Notes: a model not told the origin generated them from the sequence alone. DNA of 64,000 nt from Aplectana chamaeleonis (GCA_029168955.1 JAPDOI010000890.1:1-64000), one strand, 5' to 3'. Shown: positions 15,432 through 26,150, counted from the first letter of the stretch. Numbers and translations are program-made.

Positions 15432-15541
15432 GAAGAAGCTCCGATGTGGCTGATAATAATAAGAAGAAGATAAGCCTTGTTTCAACCGGCTCAAAATCAG
15501 CGACCTAGGCTATACATGTGCGATGAATTAACACATTTAAG

Positions 15542-16085
15542 TTAAATGCATCGTGCGCGCTGAAAACCATGTTTCGTTTTTAAGCGTTTTTGAGTTGTTA
15601 GCCCCCTATAGTGACTAAAGGTAGCGAAAAGAACGCTCAAAAACGTTAACTTTTCAGAAAAAACGTTTTAAAAAAACTTCTGAAAATCATTTGAAATTCG
15701 CGCCGGCATCGACTCGGGATAGTTACGCGGATGGCGCAAGGAGCAGTTCTACAATTTGTCCATTGGCGCAGCGTTGGAAGCAATCGCTCGTTGTGTGACG
15801 AGAAATTTCCAGTCGATAATGCCACTTTCGTCCGACGGTGCGTCAGCGTACAGTGGCATGCCCTGTACTTAGCGACACGACCCTCTGCTCAAATATTGCG
15901 AAAGTGCCAAATGACTGACGGAAGGGTCGGCCGCTTTTGACGGAATTCCTTACTTTCCACTTCCTCTATGCTCACAATGGTACGTTTTTGAGCAGCCAAG
16001 CTCGTCGTGCGTTCTCACAGAGGCCCGAGGAAGGGATTGAGCATAAAAAATGGAAAGTGGATTTCAGCGCGTACGATGTCTTTAA
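15542..16085. mobile_element. TTAA-flanked MITE (544 bp, subfamily G, opposite orientation)
   Basis: Reverse-complement copy of 13203-13747 with the same ends and interior, flanked by TTAA at 15542-15545 and 16082-16085. Small differences (for example GACTAAAGG against CAGTCAGTATAGG near the centre of the ends) show independent divergence. No product is encoded. Confidence 0.88.
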
Positions 16086-16224
16086 CGTCGGCACGGATCC
16101 TGTGAAGAGACTTCGCGTTCACCGCTGAAGGTTGGCGCAAACTCGGCGCCATATGCTATAACATAGGTGCGCCGGGTTTGCGCCAACCCCCAATGGGGAA
16201 CGCAGTCTCTTCAGGATCCATGCT
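16086..16224. repeat. ~134-bp palindromic element
   Basis: An imperfect inverted repeat: GGATCCTGTGAAGAGACTT at about 16095 returns inverted near 16220, and GGTTGGCGCAAACTCGGCGC at 16130 returns inverted at 16167-16188. The loop is ~15 bases (ATATGCTATAACATA). It resembles a small snap-back MITE. Confidence 0.75.
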
Positions 16225-17359
16225 GATGTTACACACGAACACTTTATCTCACATGTATCCTGTTTCGGAGGCAATTTTAGTTTGTTCCTTCACGTGCTTG
16301 TGTGGAGCAAGGGTAGAGACAGCGAGAAAGTGTGGGAGAAAAGGAGACGCAGCATACGCGCGCACACGCACGTAATGAACGGCAGTAAACTTCACTCAGA
16401 ATTAAAGGATAAGTCAACTCACACAGTGCAACATACTTAACCCCCCCCCTAGTGACCTATCGATTTCGATTATCATCAGCAGCGGAGCGGTGGGCCTTGG
16501 TGAAATATAAACAGTGATAAGGAGTTTCCGACGAAAAAGCCACCGCTCCGCTCTCTGATAATGGAAAACAGGGGTTTACTCGAAATGAAACAGAGTCTAC
16601 CATGTTCCATCATCATTTTTATCGAGAAACGGAGCATGGAGTTGGTCGATTCGTGAACGGCCACGTAGAGAATAATGGCCGGTTTTTCTTATTATCACAG
16701 GTGGTGTCATCGACAAACGCCCCAGGTGGAGGAACGATCGTCTCGTCACGCGATGAGAAGTGGCAGATTCATGTGCGAGTCGAGTATGACCGCAACCAGA
16801 TTCTTCGCTCCGCACACTCACCATACTCTCTTTTGCCACCCGCTTGTTTGAAAAATATCGTCATGAGCACGTCCGAGATTTTGAGTCGATTTCCACAGCG
16901 GCATGGCATTAACCACTCCACCTCATGTGAGGTCGTATCATGACCTTTTGATTGCTTAGACATGGAACCCTAGTTGATCACCCCCAGATGAATGTTAACT
17001 CTTTTTTCTTTCTATTCCCTTGTATTACGCTCCTTGAATTCGCTGCGAGCTTAATTGAAGAACTGAAAAATGTTGATGATCACATGCATCTTAAAGTTGT
17101 AAGGATAAGTTGCAGGTGACATTTTGAGAGTTTGTAAAGGCATCGTTCACGATGGATACCGTTTTCGAGTTTTCCATATAGAATGAGAGCTCTAGTACCC
17201 TATATATGACAGCTACGTTGAAAAAACCGCGAAAAAATCACTGATAACTCTTTTTTCGGATCGGAAATCTCGAAATCGACTTTTGAGAAAGGATGAGTCG
17301 ATCGTTAGAGATCGCTGTGTTGACCAACGATCTCACGAACAAATTATGTTCACCTTTCT
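16225..17359. other. no gene; contains a second small palindrome
   Basis: At about 16470-16566 a ~95-bp inverted repeat (GCAGCGGAGCGGTGG and CCACCGCTCCGCTCTC as inner ends) looks like a tiny MITE. Near 17135 a sequence resembling the head of the TTAA elements (AAAGGCATCGTTCACGATGG) is present without a clear TTAA, probably a degraded end. No coding region recognised. Confidence 0.5.
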
Positions 17360-17852
17360 TTAAAGGCAGTGTTCACGATGATTTTTGTTCCCGAGTTTTC
17401 CACTCAAAACAAAGCGTTGGCCACCGAGTGTTACAGAAATTACGAAGAAACGGCGGGAAACGCACTAAAACGTCATATTTCAGTGACACTAATCTCTGGC
17501 CTGGACTAGTTGTCCAGTTGTATGAACATGTTCACGGTGGTTGTCACCGGGGAAAAAGGGGATCAGTCGAAAATGGTAGAATATTCCAGGCAAAATAGTA
17601 TTAGGAAGGGTCCGAAGAAGACAACGGAGCAACAGAAAGCAAATCATTGTAAAGGACGGGCCCACAAATGATTCCATTGTCACAACGAACAGTTCCTGTG
17701 AGAGTAAAGAGGTGGGGTGAGAGTAAAGGATTTCGTGACCTTCAGGTGCGTCTTTCTCGATTCCTTCGTCATTTATGTTCTACCCGGGGGGCCAAACAAT
17801 CGATTTAGCTATTAATCTCAAAATCGAAGATTATCGTGAACATTGCCTTCAA
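17360..17852. mobile_element. TTAA-type MITE (493 bp)
   Basis: Starts TTAAAGGCAGTGTTCACGAT and ends ATCGTGAACATTGCCT followed by TCAA (a mutated TTAA). Its length matches the 491-494-bp copies at 20358, 29091, 29578 and 56695, and its ends are the same, though the interior is diverged. No ORF with a recognisable product. Confidence 0.75.
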
Positions 17853-17853
17853 A

Positions 17854-17983
17854 CGATTTTTGGATGTTTTTTGCCGTAACTGCAGTTTAACGTCGCAGTG
17901 CACGTTATGGTATGTTTACATACATACCATAACGTGCACTGCGACGTTAAACTGCAGTTACGGCAAAAAACATCCAAAAATCG
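17854..17983. repeat. 130-bp near-perfect palindrome
   Basis: Two arms of about 60 bases (starting CGATTTTTGGATGTTTTTTG, with CAGTGCACGTTATGGTATGT near the tip) are perfect inverted copies around a ~6-8-base loop centred at 17918. It directly follows the right end of the TTAA element at 17360-17852. Such perfect arms suggest either a very young snap-back insertion or a hairpin-derived assembly fold. Confidence 0.92.
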
Positions 17984-18130
17984 TGTAAGACTTAACTAGG
18001 GCATCGTCTTGACAGGTCTACGACTGTTAGATAGTCTCTTGACGGTATTCCTGTTTCATCCCGTTATGCGGGAGAAAGGATGATTGCTTCGGTGAAGATT
18101 TACCGAGCAGTTGAGTGAGAGCGGCGCTGG

Positions 18131-18202
18131 GGCTACGGTGGTGCAGTGCGATAAGGCGCTCCCCCGGAAAGGGAATATGCTGGTTCAATCTCGCCCGGAG
18201 CC
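18131..18202 (+). ncRNA. tRNA-like sequence (pseudo-tRNA or SINE head)
   Basis: The 72-base stretch begins GGCTACG and ends CGGAGCC, which pair in 6 of 7 positions as an acceptor stem. It has an A-box-like TGGTGCAGTGCGATAAGGCG and a B-box-like GGTTCAATCTC at the expected spacing. The anticodon arm does not fold well, so this is more likely a tRNA pseudogene or the head of a tRNA-derived SINE than a working tRNA. Confidence 0.45.
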
Positions 18203-18229
18203 AAGCGTTTTGCGATCAACTCAGCACCT

Positions 18230-19028
18230 TGTGTAAACTGCCTTTAAAGACATTTGTGGAAAAGGAAAACTTAACCGATGCGTGTAGAAAAGTCATTCTT
18301 CACGTAATCATCCTTCCTTACATATAGTATATTACATCAACTTCCCCTCAGTTGTACTGCATCAATAGTTGATCAGTTACCTATATGATGGCTGACAGCA
18401 AATTGTGTCAGATGACTGTGGCAGGTCTCTTTTGACGGAATTTGAGACACTCGACTTCATTCATCTTCACAATAGGCCGTTTTTAACCCAACAAAATCTC
18501 TCTACGTTCTTAGGTGGGCCCAGAAAATCATCCCAACCGAAAAAAACGGTAAGTGATTTTCAGCGCGTACGATGCCTTTAAAGGCTTCGTACACGATGAA
18601 AATCACTTACCGTTTTTGACAGTGCTCGAGAAGTATGTCCCGCTTGGAGCATGCTGACCCTTATTTTCCAGTGATACATTTGTAGATCAAACTTATTGAG
18701 TTCCAAGACATTAGATCGATCGTGATACCAACTACTGTTTATGAGAGCGCTTACAATGAAATATTTATGAACAACTATCAGAATATCTTTTTACACTGCT
18801 ATGTTCTTGTCATTGGATGAGCCCGTAGTCGTACAGATGCCGGGTGAGCGCTGCTGGAGGAGTCCAACAGTGGAACTGCAATGACCGCGAATAACCAATC
18901 TCAACGTAAAAAAAACCACAATTTCGAAGACTTCAGAATCTTCACGCATATGCTGTTTCGTTCTCGCAAATTCCCTCTCACCACAATTTTTCTATCAAAA
19001 ACACGTTTGGTCAACTAGAAACAGGTTG
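18230..19028. other. no gene; TTAA-element ends back to back
   Basis: Contains an isolated TTAA-element end (ACTGCCTTTAA at 18238-18249) and, at 18542-18617, two element ends fused at a shared TTTAAA as a ~76-bp palindrome (left arm AAAAACGGTAAGTGATTTT). The remainder has no recognisable gene. Confidence 0.6.
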
Positions 19029-19084
19029 TTAATAATGCCAATTCTGGCTTACGTCATCAACACATCCTTGCGAACGTGCATCTT

Positions 19085-19185
19085 TTTTACCTCCTTAACC
19101 ACAATGGACCTTTGGACGAATCCTGTGAAGGCCGCCCAGTTCCTCAAACTATGACAAAAACCACTTTCAGGCTGCAGAAGAAGAA
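19085..19185 (+). mobile_element. 101-bp extreme 5'-truncated LINE insertion
   Basis: This is the last ~100 bp of a sister LINE (TTVDLWTNP-type coding end, stop, short 3' UTR, (GAA)n tail) inserted into LINE copy 2. The 13-bp target GAACGTGCATCTT is duplicated at 19072-19084 and 19186-19198. The uninterrupted sister at 37570-37600 shows the empty site. The structure is typical of target-primed reverse transcription that stopped early. Confidence 0.92.
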
Positions 19186-20357
19186 GAACGTGCATCTTAC
19201 CCCAAGACTGGAAAATGGCAAGCGTCATTCCGTTGCCCAAGCCTGGTAAATCGCCATCCACAGCGAAGGGATACAGGCCAATAAGTCTTTTATCACAAAT
19301 TGTCTAGGTCGCTGAGAAACTGGTCGTCAAGGAGCTGGCCGAGCATAATAACAATCAGCAGCACCAGCATGGATTCCGCAAATCACACTCTACCACCACG
19401 GCGCTGCTGGAGACTGTGAGCTATGTTTTGGATGGCTTCAACGCCGGAAAGCCTCAACGCACTGTTGGAGTAGCCTTGGACCTCACGAAGGCATTTGACA
19501 CTGTCAACTTAGGCATACTGTCTGAGAAGCTATTGAGGTCCACCATCCCGCCTTGGCAGAAGCGATGGATTACCGCACTCATCAAAGGGCGCCGAGCAAA
19601 AGTGCTGTTTCAGGGATGTGTCTCTAATAGCATCCCGATCGCTGCCGGTGTCCCTCAAGGAGGAGTCATATCGCCTGCTCTGTTCAGTCTTTACCTGGGA
19701 GATTTGCTCGTCTCCCCAAGTGACATCAAAGTCGTTGCGTATGCGGATGACATCACCATCTTGTGTCGAGACAGAGACATTAATATAGCTGCACGCAAGA
19801 TCAATAGCTACCTCATCGTTCTGAAGAGCTTTCTCGATGATATGATGCTCACTGTCTCTGCCGCTAAATCATCTGTATCAGTTTTCTCCACTGACCCTAA
19901 GGAACACTGCGCTCGCCCCGTTGTGAACTGGGAAGACGCTCGTCTGCCTGCCGCACGTTTCCCTAAGCTGCTCGGCCTAGTATTGGATCCTTCGTTGAGG
20001 TTCCACAAGAATACTGAGCAGAAACAGGCTACAGTGAAAGCAAAGCTCAACGTCCTACGAGCTCTGGGAGGAACGTCGTGGGGAAGTGGCAAGGAGACAA
20101 TTTTGACCACCTACAAGGCACTATTGCAGCCGGCGTTGGACTACGCTGCACCGGTATGGCAGCACATGATATCGGATTCATCGTGGACAAAGATGCAGCG
20201 AGTTCAAAATGCTGCTCTTCGGATTGCCACAGGGTGTGCTAAAAGCACCCCAGTGGAACATCTTCATGCTGAAGCCCGAATTCTGCCAGTTAAGGAGCAC
20301 TGCCAACTCCAAGCGCAGCAACTGGTTAATAATATTGTCAAGCAGCCTGACCACCCA

Positions 20358-20851
20358 TTAAAGGCAGTGTTCACGATGAAAACCGTTTTTCTGTTTTTCC
20401 GCCTATCTTGAAAACGGTCCCATGCTGATTCCAATGATGTCTCTGGAATCGCACAAGACCCCCTAGAAACGGAGTTATTGTCTCTCAAAGATTGAGCTAT
20501 GGAAACATGGTGGACGAGTTGTCCGAGGCTTGTAACTTCCGTCTTTTGCAGCCGATCTATGCGAGCTGACCTGAGTAACGAGAGAAGCTGAGAATGAAGG
20601 GAAGGACGGGGCTAATGATTGAAAATCATCGCTCATCTCACGATCTCGAGCATTCATTTGTTCACGTCGGTGGGCGTGTGATGCGCTTTTGGGGTTTTCA
20701 ATGCGCTCGAAGTTGCAATTTCGGGCTCTTTTGGGGCTCTTCCTGGCTCGTTTTCATGCGTTCTTTCGACGTTAACGTTACAGAGTGTCCCTCCACTACC
20801 CAATCCTAGTGGAATTTCGAAAACTTTTTTCATCGTGAACACTGCCTTTAA
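20358..20851. mobile_element. TTAA-flanked MITE (494 bp) with proven empty site
   Basis: Starts TTAAAGGCAGTGTTCACGAT and ends with the inverted match ATCGTGAACACTGCCTTTAA. The nearly identical LINE at 38740-38760 has CCACCCATTAAGAAGG where this copy has CCACCCATTAA, element, TTAAGAAGG, proving precise TTAA duplication. The interior shares a conserved block (around GTGGACGAGTTGTC) with the elements at 28619, 29091, 29578 and 56695. Confidence 0.95.
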
Positions 20852-21335
20852 GAAGGATCATGAATCCCGTGAGAGAGAGACAAATCAAAAGGCCTTTTGC
20901 GGATGCTCCCGAGAAAGTCACTATACAAAGATGGGCGGACTCCCAACTGGATCGTCTGCGCCTTTTACGTGCGGAGCACACCAAGTTCGTCAGGGATTAC
21001 TTGAGTAGGATGACCGTCAATCCCATATTGGGGGTCGTACCACCCGTAGTCAGCAACACCGAGATGGAACTCGGTAGGCGGGCTAGAAGTACCCTTGCCT
21101 CGTTACGCTGCGGTCACTCCCCTATGCTGATGTCATACTTGCATAAGATCGATCGCAGTAAGCCTGACGAGTGCCCGGACCGTGGTAGCCGTGGCCACAT
21201 AACTGAGCACCTATTTGATTGCCCAAGGAGGCCGACCACTCTGACAACAATGGATTTGTGAACGGATCCGGTTTCAGTCGCCCGTTTCTTGAACCTTTGA
21301 CAAAAACCTTCCTGCGGCTGCAAAGAAGAAGAGGA

Positions 21336-22220
21336 AGAAGAAATGATCACCTGAGATAGCTTTCTGAGATGAGTCCGAAAGAAGAACAAGCGTTAATGTG
21401 ACATCAGCTGCATCGCTCCATGCTTGAGATGACGAAATCAGCACCTAAGAAATATTTGATGTGTGAGAAATATAATAGTTGTGCCCTGGACAAAAAGACC
21501 AAATAGCGAATACATTCGAATGACCACTTTTTTAACATCCGATTTTTGAATAGATTCGAATACCCCTTTTTGACGTCCGATTTTCGAATAGATTCGAATA
21601 CCCCCTTTTTTGACGTCCGATATTTGAATATATTCGAATGACCCTTTTTTTTGAGGTCCAAATTTCGAATAAATTCGATTCGGAAATATTCGAATAATTT
21701 CAAAGCGAGTGACTGAAAACAGGCCAGGTGAGCTGTTAGTGGATCCTCTAGTTCGTAGTGAAACTTACTGCCACTGATCGTGTGTGTGCGTGTAAGCTAC
21801 GTCCCCTTCCCTCACACTTTGCCGCTGCCTCTATCCTCGCTCCGCACAAACACGAAGGAGAGAACTTGATTTGCCTCCGAAACAGAGGATATCCACATGA
21901 GAAAACCCGAGCGACACTAATCGGACCAAAATCTCAAACAGATCGGAGCCCTGACGCTTTCCAAACAAATCCCAGACAAACTCATGATCCTTGAACGTTT
22001 CGGACTTAAAAATTAAAATTTCAGTGGAGATTCAGCCGAAATCCACCATGCCACCTATGTAATTAATGGTGTGCCGATTGAGACAATTGATGAAATTGTT
22101 GTTGTTGTTGTTGTTGCCCATCTTCCACCATAACCATTGATCCTGGATCCAAACTTCCGGTACGTAGACGGCATAATCGAAGCAACTTTTCTAGGATCCT
22201 CTTCTTTGGAGGATCCCTGA
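21336..22220. other. no gene; TTCGAATA-rich repeat and (GTT)n
   Basis: At 21470-21700 a ~50-bp unit rich in the palindromic motif TTCGAATA and T-runs repeats about four times (ATTCGAATACCCC, then TTTTTTGACGTCCGAT). The sequence just left of it, TATAATAGTTGTGCC, returns inverted at the right edge of a related repeat (32460-32720), so both are probably copies of one element family. A (GTT)n stretch lies at 22096-22118. No gene recognised. Confidence 0.6.
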
Positions 22221-22324
22221 GTGGGGCGTTTTTTTCAACCCTCTTTTTTTTATTTTTTTTTATTTTTTTATCATTTTTTTTCATTTTTTATTTTTTTTTA
22301 CACTTCAAAATCATCATTGCATGA

Positions 22325-25300
22325 TCAAAGTGACAGGAAATTGGCAACTTCCACTGGTTTGAGCCAAAGATCTTCTATGGTAAGGTGCGTTGGCTTTCCA
22401 GAGCATGAGAACATGTGGGGTACTGTATGTTCCTCCAGTCTGCATTCCGGACGAAGTGGATTATCAGCTGCTCCTATCTTATGGAGGTACCATTGCGATT
22501 TTGAGTAGAAACCACTTCGGAGCTGAGACAGCGCTACTCGGCTAGGTCTTGACAACGTCTCCTCCTTCTTGGATATCTTCGGCGGCGGTCCACTCAGCAA
22601 GAGAGAGTTCAGATTAACCAAGAACTCTTTTACAAACTCCTTGTGAACTTCTTTGCGAATGCTTTCTGCAGTACCAGGTTTCACCAACATTGGCTTGACA
22701 GTTCTGACGTGTTTCCTAATCTATCTAGCTTCTGGCTCCTTCATCATGTCGTGCGACGGGTGTCCAGAGTCGAGTGTCGCAACCGTTCGATATTGGAGTG
22801 TCAGCATCTCATTATGAGCTCGAACTGGCATGATTCCTGTCTCGCTACTCAGATGAGTTGTGATTGCCATTGCCAGGCTTCCCGTCGCGGTCCTCAAAGC
22901 TGTGTTTTGACAAGCTTGCAACCGATCCCAGTGAGAAGATGCAATGAGCGGGCTCCAGGCTGGAGCCGCGTAGGACATCACAGATTGTCCAATGGCACGG
23001 TAGGTCAGCGTGAGCAGCTCTTTGCTTTGTCCCCAATTCCTTCCCGCCAACGCTTTCAGGAGGTTCGTTCTTTTAGCCGTCTTCTTGCGAACAGCTTCCG
23101 CATGAAGTCGTCCCGTCATCATCGTATCAAAGTGATAGCCGAGGATCGTCGGATTTCTTTCGTGCGTGATTTGAGTTCCGTTTATGAAGACTTTCGGCAC
23201 GTATTTCGCTTGAGCAGAATGTGTTGTGAGAAGAAAGACAGTGGTTTTTTTGGATCGAAAGTTGCAGTTGGAGATCTTCCAGAGCCTTTGTCAGCTTCGG
23301 GAGATAGTCGTTCAGACGTTTTTCGCAGGTTTCCACATCAGGATCTGATGTAACCAGTGTTAAATCATCCGCATATCCGATAAGGCGTGTTTCTGGTGGG
23401 GGTGCTGGAAGATCGGCGATGTAGTAAGAAAAAAGGAGCGGAGAGAGCACTGAGCCTTGCGGTAACCCGGAGCGCACCAATCTTACGTTTGACAGCCGGC
23501 CTCTGAACTCTGTCCGTATCGTTCTCCCTTTCAGATAGCTGGAGATCCAGCGCGCAAGTCCTCTCGGTAGGGATGACTCTGCAAGCTTCTGACAAAGAAT
23601 GGAGATGACGACAGTGTCATAGGCCTTCTTTAGGTCGAGTGCGACCATAATTGAACGGCTTGGCGGTCTCTTCTCATTCAGTCCATCCGTAATGAATCCC
23701 GTAAGTTCGACCAAAGCTGTGGTGGTGGAGAAGCCTTTTCGAAAACCTTTCTGGCATCCAGGAATTTGCAGGTGAGTCTCCAGTGTAGGAAGAATAGTTC
23801 TTTCAAAGGTGCGCGCCTTAGATGAGATGATCGAAATGGGCCTGTAGCTGTTCAAATCCTCTGCAGGTTTCCTGGGCTTCAGAAGTGGGAGGATTCTTGC
23901 CTCCTTCCATGACGCTGGAATCAGTCCAGTTGATAGAGTTCTATTGAAGAGCGCTCTCAGGCACTCACGAAAAACTGGTCCTGAATGTTTGAGCATGATA
24001 GGGGCCACTCCACTTGTATCTAGCGCTCTAGACGGCTTGCATCTCTTCAAGGCGGCGTCAATGAGGGTGGTCGTGATAACGGGAACGTCGTCTCTCGAAA
24101 AGTTCTTGATCCATCTGAAAGTCCTTCGTGACGACTTCAGGCTTCTATGAGGGCATGGCGAACTGAATTGTTTGCATAGAAGGTTGGCTGCCTTCTTGTT
24201 GTTAACCGGCTCGCCTTTATGAAGAAGCTGGAGGGGATTCGGTTTAGCTGAACGGCCATCCAAAGCTTTCATGGTTGTCCATAGCTTGGAGGAGTTCGTA
24301 CGATGATCAATGCCTTCCACGAATGCTCTCCACGTCTGCTGCCGGTCCTTCCTCACTTCATCTGTGATTTCCTTGTTCAGCTCGGAAACCCGGATGTTGG
24401 TGGGATTCGTTCTTCGAATCGCGTCTCTTTCACAAACGAGGTCCTTAGCGGTGTCCGACAGGCCCGGCATGAACGCTTTACGCCTACCTTTAGGGATGGA
24501 ATGTGAAGTCGCTGCTCTTATAGCTGCTGTAAGGAATCTATCCATCTCCAGTGGGTTAGTCCGAAAATCGAAATCAGCCGACTGTTGTTCCAGCATCGAC
24601 CGAAATTTACGCCAGTTCGCCTTCTTGAAGTTCACGAAAGTGGTCCTCGGCGAGGAAGATATCAGGGCCTCGTTTCTGAACTCCATCAAGATAGGGAGGT
24701 GGTCACTTGCGCCTGTGTTAATGGTGTCCCACAGTGCTGACGATGCTAAATCCTGCCAGCACAGCGAAAGGTCCGGTGACGAGGGTCTTCCATATGACGG
24801 TTTCCTTGTTGGGTGTGCGGCTTCGTTCAGAATCACAAAATTGGATTGCGCTATCTACTCCTCTAAGGCCCCTGTCAGACTTGGTCGAAAAACCGACCGA
24901 GTCCGACTGAGTCCGGGGCAGAAAAACCAACCTCGGTGCAATGGATCTGCCCGTGTGCGAACATGAAACACCCGTATCGACTGGGTGGATTGCGGTTGCA
25001 ATCAGTCGGTCGCAGTCGGACTCAGTGGGTCGATTTTTCTGCACCCGACTGTCACTATTTCGGTGCGTATCGACCGGGTGGGACTCAGTTCATCGACCAT
25101 CTCTGATGGCGGCCTAAGTCCTGTCCGCGTTGGTATTCCTCACCCTCCGACCATAGAGGACTGGGCGCATTGACATCTCCCATGACGATCGTGGGTTTCA
25201 CACATGTCAAGAATTGGGTGATCGACAGCTCGTATGAGGGTGGGAATGAGGATCTTGGCGGAGAGTAGATGTTGTGAATTTGAAGTGATCCAGCCCTAGT

Positions 25301-25960
25301 TTCCACAGCTATGGAGATGCACTCCGTCGTGCCATCGCTGGTACCTGGAGTGATCACACTGCACTGTAAGTCGTTTCGGACCAGAAAAGCCACTCCTCCT
25401 CCGGAACTCGTTCTGTCCCTTCTCAGGCATGTATAGCCTCGAACAGTGGGTGCTCCTTGACTCGGATCCAATTTGGTTTCTTGAAGTCCCACTATTTCGG
25501 CCCCTATACGAAGTGCAAGAGCTAGTTCCGCCAATTTGTTGCGGAAACCATTAATGTTCCATTGAGTCACCTTCAAAGAGTCGGGTTTCGATTGTTGCGG
25601 TTGAGATGTTGACACGATGACGCAGTTTGGGCACACGTATGAGCTGTCCGCATCCTTGAAAGACTTGATACCGGAACATTTCTTCACGTGAGTCCATTTC
25701 CTGCACTTGATACATTGGACGCTCCCTGCTGCGGCTGGGTGCAGGGCCATCGAATACGGCGAGTAGGTCCACGGTTTGCTCCGATTCCGGCACGAATGAG
25801 TAGACAACGGATCAGCAGCGCCGGTTTATGCTGATCCGCGACCGAAACAATTGGCTCCAGGACTCGTGAAAGAGTGAAATCTGGGAGGTATGGTCGGGGA
25901 TCTTTGACTTCGGAAGGATGACGGCATTGTAGACGACTTCTTCTTCCGCGTACGCTCTTG
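22325..25960 (-). pseudogene. minus-strand LINE endonuclease/RT, degenerate
   Basis: N-terminal: RAGIGANRGP (2A-like remnant, about 25788-25762), then a Cys/His finger (CIKCRKWTHVKKCSG and YVCPNC). Endonuclease: VTQWNINGFRNKLAELALAL, LQETKLD, SSGGGVAFLVRND and VMGDVNAPSPLW, up to the MITE at about 25115. It resumes at 24863 (LNEAAHPTRKP, GASDHLPI). RT in one long frame (24836-23127): SYRPISIISSKARTFER, GFRKGFSTTTALVEL, VALDLKKAYDTV, GLPQGSVLSPLLFSYY and YADDLTLV. A frameshift near 23260 and a stop near 22720 break the C-terminal part, which ends ECRLEEHTVPHMFSC and NFLSL. Confidence 0.9.
24867..25114. mobile_element. PIF/Harbinger-like MITE, copy 2 (248 bp)
   Basis: Starts GGCCCCTGTCAGACTTGG and ends CTCTGATGGCGGCC, with TAA on both sides (24864-24866 and 25115-25117). 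It sits between two parts of the minus-strand LINE endonuclease. Removing the MITE plus one TAA rejoins QRGQDL to EE, then a stop, then IAQSNFVILNEAAH, restoring the frame apart from one stop codon. A shortened relative of 8070-8618. Confidence 0.88.
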
Positions 25961-25985
25961 CCAACGAGTAGGCGTCTCCATAAGA

Positions 25986-26150
25986 GCACAATCGATGAAA
26001 AAAAAGACCTCGGATTCGTAGTAGATAACAAACTCTCGTTTGAAGAGCATTGTAGGCTCATTGCTACTAAGGCGCAGCAGAGGCTATTTTTGTTATTCAG
26101 ATCCTTGAAGTCAAGGTCCGGTCTAACTTTGACACTGCCGAAATTCGGGT
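25986..26150 (+). pseudogene. CR1-like RT C-terminal fragment
   Basis: The plus-strand frame reads KDLGFVVDNKLSFEEHC and LIATKAQQRLFLLFRSLK, the block just after the RT catalytic domain in CR1/L2-type LINEs. A similar block occurs in the minus-strand element at 49863-50513 (TDLGFILTRNLSFDKHCE). Only ~55 residues remain, ending just before the large inverted-repeat element. Confidence 0.7.

Larger units (their letters stand above)
12143..15475 (+). mobile_element. Jockey/CR1-superfamily LINE, copy 1, 5'-truncated
   Basis: Encodes the C-terminal part of an AP endonuclease, a reverse transcriptase and a C-terminal Cys/His block. It is truncated at its 5' end next to (TA)n, and its 3' tail is GAA/AATAAGAAG-rich just after the ORF. 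It belongs to the same broad family as the copies at 19.0, 34.7 and 46.0 kb but is clearly diverged from them. A TTAA-flanked MITE (13203-13747) is inserted in it. Confidence 0.88.
19029..21300 (+). pseudogene. LINE copy 2 reverse transcriptase, degenerate
   Basis: Reading resumes after the 101-bp insertion: LPQDWKMASVIPLPKPGKSP, GYRPISLLSQIV, a TAG near 19305 (shared with the copy at 34.7 kb), VAEKL, HGFRKSHSTTTALLE, VALDLTKAFDTVNLG, PPWQKRWITALIKGRRAKV, GVPQGGVISPALFSLYL and the catalytic YADDITIL. The TTAA MITE interrupts the frame after NIVKQPDHPL. It continues at 20852 to PDECPDRGSRGHITEHLFDC (one Cys changed to Arg). A TGA replaces Trp near 21260. Confidence 0.9.
19029..21335 (+). mobile_element. 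Jockey/CR1-superfamily LINE, copy 2, 5'-truncated
   Basis: Nearly identical to the 3' part of the full-length copy at 34656-39234 (from its RT linker onward). Truncated at the 5' end near 19030, with a GAA-rich tail at 21323-21342. It carries two nested insertions: a 101-bp LINE 3' end (19085-19185) and a 494-bp TTAA MITE (20358-20851). Confidence 0.9.
22222..25985 (-). mobile_element. LINE of a second Jockey/CR1-superfamily family, minus strand
   Basis: A near-complete minus-strand LINE: 2A-like motif, Cys/His finger, AP endonuclease, RT and C-terminal Cys/His block, followed by a short 3' UTR and an A-rich tail (seen as T-runs at 22225-22305). It is interrupted by a Harbinger-like MITE (24867-25114). 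Its protein is related to, but clearly different from, the family at 12, 19, 34.7 and 46 kb. Confidence 0.88.

Noticed and set aside
17854..17983. microRNA precursor
   Set aside because: Arms are almost perfectly complementary over ~60 bases with a very small loop, more like a DNA palindrome; kept only as a repeat.
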